DNA of 5,090 nucleotides, taken from positions 1 to 5,090 of the forward strand of contig JAKAHI010000129.1 of NCBI GenBank assembly GCA_021815065.1. Direction: 5' to 3'. The notes below the pieces were generated by a model. It searched no databases. It was not told the DNA's origin and worked only from the letters and a program-made list of their open reading frames with translations. The position numbers and the translations under genes are program-made. The stretch comes from a bacterium. GTDB taxonomy: Bacteria; JAMCPX01. Below are positions 1-5,090 of this stretch, in pieces (the stretch's first letter is position 1; each line of letters opens with the position of its first letter).

Positions 1-36
1 TTGTATAACACCCTTTATTGCGACCAAATGGAAGTT

Positions 37-186
37 TTATCTGTGCCGGCCTTTGTGTTCGACGTCCTGTTCGGGATGCTTATCTTGCTCTTGACCAAAT
101 ATAATATCGCGCGTAACACCTTTAAAATATTCCTTGATTTCTTTGGATGATTTCAATCGTGCAAATGCACAAGGACCGTGTTTCAT
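37..186 (-). CDS. Possible small hypothetical protein, 49 aa, divergent from glgC
   Basis: I do not recognise this gene. The ORF begins MKHGPCAFARLKSSKEIKEY, ends in a charged, His-rich tail (roughly residues 34-49: Gln, Glu, Asp, Lys, His, Arg) and has a TAA stop. It contains one Cys (residue 6) and no membrane segment or signal peptide. An in-frame TAG lies two codons before the ATG, so the start is fixed unless a later codon is used. A weak GGA about 7 bases before the ATG could serve as ribosome binding site. G+C is about 57% at codon position 1 and 37% at position 3, a plausible coding pattern but more A/T-rich at position 3 than the glycogen genes. It points away from glgC, with 38 bases between the two starts. 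It could be a chance ORF in an intergenic region. Confidence 0.38.
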   Translation of the reverse strand: MKHGPCAFARLKSSKEIKEYFKGVTRDIIFGQEQDKHPEQDVEHKGRHR

Positions 187-215
187 TGACTATTCCGTAA
201 TAACAATGTTATTTT
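186..215 (+). promoter_or_regulatory. Candidate sigma-70-type promoter for glgC
   Basis: TTGACT (186-191) matches the -35 consensus at five of six bases. TATTTT (210-215), 18 bases downstream, matches the -10 consensus at four of six. Transcription would start near 222, only a few bases before the glgC ATG at 225, giving an almost leaderless message. That fits the absence of any purine-rich Shine-Dalgarno sequence before this ATG. The palindrome at 199-213 fills most of the spacer and overlaps the -10 box, a usual place for a repressor operator. This is pattern matching only, and the real promoter may lie further upstream or outside the window. Confidence 0.25.
199..213. promoter_or_regulatory. 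Perfect palindrome AATAACA-A-TGTTATT, possible operator
   Basis: Two 7-base arms are perfect reverse complements around a single central A. The element lies in the 38-base gap between the start of glgC and the start of the small divergent ORF. Its size and A/T-rich symmetry suit a dimeric helix-turn-helix regulator. The one-base loop makes an RNA hairpin unlikely, so a DNA-binding site is the better reading. No second copy was noticed in the window. I cannot name the regulator, and chance occurrence in an A/T-rich spacer is possible. Confidence 0.35.
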
Positions 216-224
216 TTAACCGCT

Positions 225-1457
225 ATGATCAGCAAAAGAATACTTGTTATGATCCTTGCCGGAGGTGAAGGCAAAAGGCTGCACCCCCTTACGCAGGACA
301 GGGCAAAGCCTGCTGTCCCCTTCGGAGGCAGGTATAGGATCATAGACTTCGTTTTGAGCAATTTTATAAACTCGGGTTTCTACAAGATCAAAGTCCTCAC
401 GCAGTACAAATCCGAGTCGCTCAATTCGCACATAGCACGGGCATGGCACCTCTCCCCTTCCATAGGACATTCTATCGACCTCGTTCCTGCACAGATGCGT
501 ATCGGGAAGGATTGGTACAAGGGCACTACAGACGCCGTTTATCAAAACATAAACCTTATCCACGATGAACGTCCCGACCTCGTCTGCATTTTCGGCGGGG
601 ACCACGTTTACAAGATGGATGTGAGGCAGATGATAGACTTCCATCTAAAAAAGGGTGCACAGATCACGGTCGAGGCTGTTCCGTATCCATTGAAAGAGGC
701 AAGTTCTTACGGTATTATAGAGATCGACCGGGACTACAACATAACGGGGTTTAAGGAAAAACCGCAGCATCCGAAGCCCATGCCGACCAGGATGGACATG
801 GCACTCTGTTCCATGGGCAATTACATTTTCAACACGGATGTGCTTTTGAAAATGCTTGCGGATGATGCGAAGAAAGACTCAAGCCATGACTTCGGCAGGG
901 ATTTGATTCCGTCCGCTGTAAAGTCTCATGCGGTAAAAGCGTATGACTTTTCAAAAAACATAATCCCCGGGGAGCATAAAGAAGCAGCAGGTTACTGGAG
1001 GGATGTCGGCGAAATAGACAGCTACTGGCAGGCAAATATGGACCTTGTTTCCGTAACACCGAGGCTTAACCTGTATAACTTTGAATGGCCCATCAGGACA
1101 TTTTATCCGCCCTACCCTCCCGCAAAATTCGTATTTGCGGATGAAGACACCAAAAGGATCGGTATAGCAACGGACTCCATGGTTGCCGAAGGTTGTATCA
1201 TCAGCGGAGGACAGATAAACAGGACGATTCTTTTCCCGGGCGTAAGAATAAATTCATTTTCCACGGTGGAGGATTCGGTATTGTTCGAGAGGGTCGATGT
1301 CGGCAGGTACGCGAGGATCAGGCGCGCCATCATAGATAAGGACGTGAAAATCATGCAGAATGTAACAATCGGCTACGACCCCGAAAAGGACAAAAAGAGG
1401 TTTACCGTGTCGGAGAAAGGTATCGTCATTATTCCGAAAGGGACTGTTGTGGATTGA
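225..1457 (+). CDS. glgC: Glucose-1-phosphate adenylyltransferase (ADP-glucose pyrophosphorylase), GlgC
   Basis: GlgC makes ADP-glucose and pyrophosphate from ATP and glucose-1-phosphate, the committed step of bacterial glycogen synthesis (EC 2.7.7.27), in the cytoplasm as a tetramer. The 410 residues are close to the family's usual length. The nucleotidyltransferase domain (about 6-275) has the ILAGGEGKRL nucleotide loop (10-19), RAKPAVPFGG (26-35), the WYKGTTDAV motif (97-105), GGDHVYK with the catalytic Asp126 (E. coli Asp142), FKEKP with the sugar-phosphate-binding Lys179 (E. coli Lys195), SSHDFGRDLIP (219-229) and YWRDVG (257-262). A left-handed beta-helix of hexapeptide repeats follows (about 290-410). 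The E. coli activator residue Lys39 corresponds to Asp25 here, and the E. coli C-terminal tail is missing, so allosteric control probably differs. The ATG at 225 is chosen because it covers the full N-terminal strand. No clear ribosome binding site precedes it. The next in-frame ATG (249) would cut into that strand. Confidence 0.96.
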   Translation: MISKRILVMILAGGEGKRLHPLTQDRAKPAVPFGGRYRIIDFVLSNFINSGFYKIKVLTQYKSESLNSHIARAWHLSPSIGHSIDLVPAQMRIGKDWYKGTTDAVYQNINLIHDERPDLVCIFGGDHVYKMDVRQMIDFHLKKGAQITVEAVPYPLKEASSYGIIEIDRDYNITGFKEKPQHPKPMPTRMDMALCSMGNYIFNTDVLLKMLADDAKKDSSHDFGRDLIPSAVKSHAVKAYDFSKNIIPGEHKEAAGYWRDVGEIDSYWQANMDLVSVTPRLNLYNFEWPIRTFYPPYPPAKFVFADEDTKRIGIATDSMVAEGCIISGGQINRTILFPGVRINSFSTVEDSVLFERVDVGRYARIRRAIIDKDVKIMQNVTIGYDPEKDKKRFTVSEKGIVIIPKGTVVD

Positions 1458-1461
1458 TATG
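1437..1461 (+). promoter_or_regulatory. Start region of the first GH57 gene: two competing start codons
   Basis: The TTG at 1447 would overlap the end of glgC and has AAAGGGA (1437-1443) only 3 bases upstream, unusually close. The ATG at 1459 lies one base after the glgC TGA, with a weak GGA (1451-1453) 5 bases upstream. The ATG is preferred: it is the stronger codon, it sits at a typical coupling distance from the stop, and the protein then begins MPELYVSFLWHMHQP, placing the conserved GH57 His motif near residue 11 as is usual. The TTG would add only four residues (MWID) and would not change function. Confidence 0.5.
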
Positions 1462-3636
1462 CCTGAACTCTATGTATCGTTTCTCTGGCACATGCACCAG
1501 CCCGTATACAAGGACCCGTTTACCGGGAAGTATACCCTTCCCTGGGTGAGACTCCATGCGGTAAAGGCATACTACGATATGCCTTCAGTGCTGAAAAGCT
1601 ATCCCGGCATAAAGGTCAACATCAATCTCGTGCCCTCGCTTGTCGAACAATTGGCGGATTATGCGTCCGGCAATGCACAGGATGTTTTCTATGAATACTC
1701 CGCAAAACCTGCCGCTGATCTGGACAGAGACGAAAGGGCTTTTATACTGAAGTACTTTTTCATGGGCAACTGGGAAACCATGATAAAACCATACCCCCGC
1801 TATTTTGAGCTGCTCCTCAAACGCGGCAAGGGTACCGATGATATTGATATAGAAAATACGATAAATACCTTCAACAAGCAGGACTTTCTCGACATCCAGG
1901 TATGGTTCAACCTTTCATGGTTCGGATTTACAGCACTTCTCGATTATCCGGAGCTTGCAAGATTAAAGGAAAAGCAGAGGGGCTTCACAGAACAGGACAA
2001 GAAGTTTGTCCTTGATACGCAGATGGACATAATAAAGAAGCTGTTCCCCCTTTATAAAGAGATGCATAAAAGCGGACAGATAGAGATAACGACAAGCCCG
2101 TTCTACCACACCATCATGCCTCTTTTGTATGATTCGGATACGGCACACCGGTGCATGCCCAGGGCTGTACTGCCCAAAAGGGTAAGTTTCCCGGAAGATG
2201 TGCTGTCACAGCTCAAGCTGGGCAGGCAGTTTATCATCGATCATCTCGGTATCGAACCGAAAGGACTCTGGCCTTCCGAGGGATCCGTATCACCCGAAAT
2301 CATACCTCTTGTAAGAGAGGCGGGGTTTGAATGGATGGTAACCGATGAAGATATACTGTTTGCGTCCATCAACAGGGATCGCGCAGGAGAACTTTTGTAC
2401 AAGCCCTACATTGCAACCTACAAAAATGCCGGTATACCCGTCCTTTTCAGGGACAAAGGCATCTCAAATTTCATAAGCTTCGATTGTGCACGGTATTCCT
2501 TGAGGGAAGAGGCCGTGGAAGAGTTGAGAAGACAGATTTTGGGCGTAAAGTCATATCTTTCGGACAAAAACATGGATGGTATTGTGGTGATTGCGCTTGA
2601 TGGTGAAAACCCGTGGGAATACTATCTCTACAGCGGCAAAAGGTTCCTCAACAGCATGTATGATGCCCTGAGTAAAAGCCAGGGCATAAAAACAACGACC
2701 ATTTCTGCTTATCTTGAAACCCATGCACCCGCGGACAAAATAGACAATCTTTACACCGGCTCATGGATAAACAAACGGTTCGATATATGGATTGGACAGG
2801 AGGAAAAGAACCTTGCATGGGATTATCTTGCTTCGACCCGGGAGTATCTCAAGCAGAATGCAAACGGACTGACACAGGAACAAATGAATACAGCCTTGAA
2901 ATACCTGTACGCTGCAGAAGGGAGTGACTGGTTCTGGTGGTATGGAGATACCTTTTACACTGTCAACGAAGAAGAATTCGACAGGTTATTCCGGAAAAAC
3001 CTCAAAAAGGTGCTTGAGATAATAAAAAAGCCCATGCTCGATTTCCTCCATACCCCGGTCATCGCACTTTCCGAAACCCAGTTCAACGCACAACCGCTTA
3101 ATTTCATAACACCGGTGCTTGACGGTATACCTACGGATTATTACGAGTGGGAAGGCAGTTCCATAAGTTACTCCACATCCATTGCGGGGAGGCATAACCC
3201 CGAGCCTTTCATCCATAAAATATACTACGGCTTTGACCTCGATAATCTTTATATCCGGTTCGATCACAACATAGAAAAGATCAAAAATGAAAAATACAAC
3301 GTGTACTTCGCGATAAACATCTTTGACCACAGCTTCGAATACCGCATCGTTATCCCCATAAAACACCTGCTGGACACAAAACCGTACTACGAGCTGCACT
3401 ACGCAAAGGACCAGATTGTATTTGAATTCGTCAAGGTCAGCGAAGCGATTGCCATAAAAAAGATCATCGAATTGAAAATCCCCTTTGCAGACATAAGTGC
3501 ATCACCGAACATGAAGCTCAACATGATCATCAGTGCCAGGGACGGGGACGTGGAACTCGAGAAGTATCCTGCAAAAGGCATCATAAGTATTATCGTGCCC
3601 GATCAGGACTATACAAAAAAAATGTGGAGCGTTTAA
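1459..3636 (+). CDS. GH57 glycoside hydrolase, amylopullulanase/alpha-amylase-like, with C-terminal beta-rich domain
   Basis: This 725-residue protein probably hydrolyses or remodels alpha-1,4 and perhaps alpha-1,6 bonds of glycogen or maltodextrin in the cytoplasm, since no signal peptide is seen. The GH57 catalytic barrel spans about 4-400. It has the HMHQP motif (11-15) followed by LPWVRLHAVK (27-36), IEITTSPFYH (208-217), LWPSEGS with the likely nucleophile Glu274 (270-276), and ALDGENPWEYY with the likely acid/base Asp381 (379-389). A helical region with SDWFWWYGD (489-497) closes the active-site half. Residues about 545-725 are beta-rich, with IYYGFDLDNLYIRFD (588-602), resembling the DOMON/glucodextranase-C-like domain of similar proteins. 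That last match is inferred. The gene lies one base after glgC and overlaps the next GH57 gene by one base. The HQPVY motif with LPWVRLHA suggests the amylopullulanase-like branch, not GH57 branching enzyme. The exact substrate cannot be read from sequence. Confidence 0.9.
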   Translation: MPELYVSFLWHMHQPVYKDPFTGKYTLPWVRLHAVKAYYDMPSVLKSYPGIKVNINLVPSLVEQLADYASGNAQDVFYEYSAKPAADLDRDERAFILKYFFMGNWETMIKPYPRYFELLLKRGKGTDDIDIENTINTFNKQDFLDIQVWFNLSWFGFTALLDYPELARLKEKQRGFTEQDKKFVLDTQMDIIKKLFPLYKEMHKSGQIEITTSPFYHTIMPLLYDSDTAHRCMPRAVLPKRVSFPEDVLSQLKLGRQFIIDHLGIEPKGLWPSEGSVSPEIIPLVREAGFEWMVTDEDILFASINRDRAGELLYKPYIATYKNAGIPVLFRDKGISNFISFDCARYSLREEAVEELRRQILGVKSYLSDKNMDGIVVIALDGENPWEYYLYSGKRFLNSMYDALSKSQGIKTTTISAYLETHAPADKIDNLYTGSWINKRFDIWIGQEEKNLAWDYLASTREYLKQNANGLTQEQMNTALKYLYAAEGSDWFWWYGDTFYTVNEEEFDRLFRKNLKKVLEIIKKPMLDFLHTPVIALSETQFNAQPLNFITPVLDGIPTDYYEWEGSSISYSTSIAGRHNPEPFIHKIYYGFDLDNLYIRFDHNIEKIKNEKYNVYFAINIFDHSFEYRIVIPIKHLLDTKPYYELHYAKDQIVFEFVKVSEAIAIKKIIELKIPFADISASPNMKLNMIISARDGDVELEKYPAKGIISIIVPDQDYTKKMWSV
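3615..3621 (+). other. Slippery heptamer A-AAA-AAA (in an A8 run) before the GH57/GH57 junction
   Basis: An uninterrupted run of eight A's (3615-3622) covers Lys720, Lys721 and the first base of Met722 of the first GH57 gene. In the reading frame it gives A-AAA-AAA, a known class of -1 slippery site. An AGGA (3605-3608) lies 6 bases upstream, similar in placement to the internal Shine-Dalgarno that stimulates E. coli dnaX frameshifting. After a -1 slip the codons AAT GTG GAG CGT TTA lead without a stop into the ATG of the next gene, giving a fused protein. No strong downstream hairpin is visible at the right distance. Use of the site is unproven. Confidence 0.3.
3626..3629 (+). promoter_or_regulatory. 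Ribosome binding site GGAG for the second GH57 gene
   Basis: GGAG lies within the last codons of the upstream GH57 gene, 6 bases before the ATG at 3636, an ideal spacing. That ATG overlaps the upstream TAA stop (TAATG), so ribosomes finishing the first gene can restart directly. This fixes the start of the downstream gene and supports coupled production of the two GH57 enzymes. Confidence 0.75.
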
Positions 3637-5090
3637 TGGACAGGTTTCATTTTCATTTTACCGTTCACTGCCATCAGCCGGTCGGTAATTTTGACGGCGT
3701 TTTCAGGGAGGCTTTCGAGAAAAGCTACAAGCCGCTCATTAAGACCCTGATACGGCATCCTGCCGTAAAGTTCGGGCTGCATATATCCGGTCCTGTATGG
3801 GATTGGATTGGAGCAAACGAACCCGCGTTCATAGCGGACATAGAACGGCTGTCGGACAGGGACCAGGTAGAAATAATCTCCGGCGGCTATTATGAGCCCA
3901 TACTTGAAATCCTGACACAGGAGGATGCGATCGGCCAGATCGAATTGATGAATAAATTTATCAGGACAAGGTTCAAGCAGAACCCAAAAGGTATATGGCT
4001 TACCGAAAGGGTCTGGGACCCGTCTCTCCCCGTACTGCTTTCAGGGCTCGGGATCAAATACACGACCGTCGATGATACGCATTTTTACTATGCGGGTCTG
4101 GAAGAAAAAGACATACACGGCTACTACATTACAGAGCGTGCGGGACACCCGCTGAATATTTTCCCCATTCAGAAACAACTGCGGTATGCCATACCGTTCA
4201 AAGAGCCGTCGCAGGTCATCGACATTTTGAAAAAATACAGGGATACGGGTACGATACATTCCGTAACGTATGCGGACGACGGGGAAAAATTCGGACTCTG
4301 GCCCGGTACTTACAAATGGGTTTTTGAAGAAGGCTGGTTAGAGCGTTTCCTGACGGATCTTGAAAAGAACATGGACTGGCTGAGCATGACAACCCAGGCC
4401 GAAGATATCGAATCGAACAGGCCTACCGGCAGGATATACATACCCTCTGCCTCGTACGAGGAGCTGCTTGAGTGGGCATTACCCGTGGAGGCAGCTACAA
4501 AATTCAAATTATTCAAGTCGTCTTTGAGTACTATCGGCGTGGAAGAATGCTGCAATCCATTCATCCGGGGCGGGTTCTGGGATAACTTCCTCGTAAAATA
4601 CCCGGAAAGTAATTGGATGCATAAAAGGATGCTCCTGGTAAGCACGATGCTTGCAACCATAGAAAGCAGGATTGGCCTTCAACTGGACGATGCACGGACC
4701 GAGCTTTTCAAGTCCCAGTCCAATTGTGTCTATTGGCATGGGCTGTTCGGGGGGGTTTATTTAAACTACTTAAGGCATGCGGTGTTCGAACATCTTCTCA
4801 AGGCAGAGGCATTGATAGATACGCACAGGCCCCAATCGAACGGTATTTCCTACACCGAGCAGGACATCGATCTTGACGGCATGAACGAGATTATACTCAA
4901 AAACAAACACCTTGCCCTGTACATAGCCCCGTCAAAAGGCGGTGCACTGCTTGAGATCGATGTACGGGATCATCATTTCAATATCACCAATGTTATGACA
5001 CGGCGCAAAGAAGCCTATCATGAAATTATCGCTGACAAACAAACGCACCAACCTTCAGCACAGTCACCGGTAACGATTCACGACATGACA
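3636..5090 (+). CDS. GH57 4-alpha-glucanotransferase/alpha-amylase, 3' end beyond window
   Basis: This enzyme likely transfers alpha-1,4-glucan segments between maltooligosaccharides (EC 2.4.1.25) or hydrolyses them, in the cytoplasm. It is open for 485 codons to the window edge. From memory it aligns closely with the 659-residue Thermococcus litoralis 4-alpha-glucanotransferase, so roughly 170-200 residues are probably missing. Matching motifs are HCHQPVGNF (11-19), GGYYEPIL (83-90), WLTERVWDP with nucleophile Glu124 (archaeal Glu123), and ADDGEKFGLWPGTY with acid/base Asp215 (archaeal Asp214). FIRGGFWDNF (309-318), KYPESNWMHKRML (321-333) and YWHGLFGGVYL (366-376) belong to the helical middle region (AmyA-A_glucT_m type). 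A C-terminal beta-sandwich (AmyA-gluc_C type) begins near 400 and is cut. The start is set by GGAG 6 bases upstream and the TAATG overlap. Both catalytic residues are present. Transferase and amylase members of this subfamily cannot be separated by sequence alone. Confidence 0.93.
   Translation, partial: MDRFHFHFTVHCHQPVGNFDGVFREAFEKSYKPLIKTLIRHPAVKFGLHISGPVWDWIGANEPAFIADIERLSDRDQVEIISGGYYEPILEILTQEDAIGQIELMNKFIRTRFKQNPKGIWLTERVWDPSLPVLLSGLGIKYTTVDDTHFYYAGLEEKDIHGYYITERAGHPLNIFPIQKQLRYAIPFKEPSQVIDILKKYRDTGTIHSVTYADDGEKFGLWPGTYKWVFEEGWLERFLTDLEKNMDWLSMTTQAEDIESNRPTGRIYIPSASYEELLEWALPVEAATKFKLFKSSLSTIGVEECCNPFIRGGFWDNFLVKYPESNWMHKRMLLVSTMLATIESRIGLQLDDARTELFKSQSNCVYWHGLFGGVYLNYLRHAVFEHLLKAEALIDTHRPQSNGISYTEQDIDLDGMNEIILKNKHLALYIAPSKGGALLEIDVRDHHFNITNVMTRRKEAYHEIIADKQTHQPSAQSPVTIHDMT

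Noticed and set aside
100..105. A perfect TATAAT hexamer as a glgC promoter -10 box.
   Set aside because: No acceptable -35 box lies 16-18 bases upstream, and TTGACC at 91-96 is only 3 bases away. The region is A/T-rich, so a chance match is likely.
1..150. A + strand frame open from the window edge to TGA at 148-150, encoding a hydrophobic stretch (VLFGMLILLL) that could be the tail of an upstream membrane protein.
   Set aside because: Its codons are in register with the - strand ORF, and G+C is low at position 1 (about 37%) and high at position 3 (about 57%), which fits better as the mirror of the - strand ORF. It remains possible because the 5' side is not visible.
159..170. Short palindrome GTGCA-AA-TGCAC as a second operator.
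   Set aside because: The arms are only 5 bases, it falls within the small - strand ORF, and it does not share sequence with the palindrome at 199-213.
216..644. A 142-codon - strand ORF opposite the start of glgC.
   Set aside because: It lies wholly opposite strongly conserved GlgC sequence, has no recognisable motif, and is a shadow of the real gene. The same holds for the other antisense ORFs, such as 2986-3399 and 4310-4660.
1459..3636. The first GH57 gene as a GH57-type glycogen branching enzyme.
   Set aside because: The N-terminal motif is HMHQPVYKDP with LPWVRLHA, typical of amylopullulanase-like members. GH57 branching enzymes carry a different first motif (H-x-H-L-P-Y type), and the C-terminal domain also differs.
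3659..3687. TACCG...CGGTA pairing downstream of the A8 run as a frameshift-stimulating hairpin.
   Set aside because: The 5-base stem has a 19-base loop and begins about 37 bases after the slippery site, too weak and too far to act as in known cases.

Overview
The window carries a compact, co-directional three-gene block for storage alpha-glucan (glycogen or maltodextrin) metabolism on the + strand: an ADP-glucose pyrophosphorylase (glgC, 225-1457), a 725-residue glycoside hydrolase family 57 (GH57) enzyme (1459-3636), and a second, different GH57 enzyme of the 4-alpha-glucanotransferase/alpha-amylase type (from 3636, cut by the window end after 485 residues). The genes are packed almost without gaps: one base separates glgC from the first GH57 gene, and the two GH57 genes share one base (TAATG). 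This indicates a single transcript with coupled translation.

The first 224 bases hold no clear large gene. A 49-codon ORF on the - strand (186 down to 37) is the best coding candidate there. If real, it is divergent from glgC across 38 bases. That gap contains a perfect 7-bp-arm palindrome (199-213), which sits inside a possible promoter for glgC. No tRNA, rRNA, CRISPR array, insertion sequence or convincing terminator is visible, and no other gene-free stretch exists.

The organism looks like a bacterium of medium G+C, with frequent AGG (Arg) and ATA (Ile) codons. Bacterial GlgC combined with GH57 rather than GH13 enzymes is seen in anaerobic and often thermophilic or deep-branching lineages, including Geobacter-like former Deltaproteobacteria and Nitrospirota. 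That assignment is inference and weak.

Functionally, GlgC makes ADP-glucose, the glucosyl donor for glycogen synthase. The GH57 pair would trim, debranch or rearrange alpha-1,4/1,6-glucans, with the second enzyme transferring maltooligosaccharide segments. No enzyme has a recognisable signal peptide, so all should act in the cytoplasm. Glycogen synthase, branching enzyme and phosphorylase are not in the window. The most unusual feature is an A8 run at the end of the first GH57 gene. It forms an in-frame A-AAA-AAA heptamer, and a -1 shift there would read straight into the second GH57 gene.
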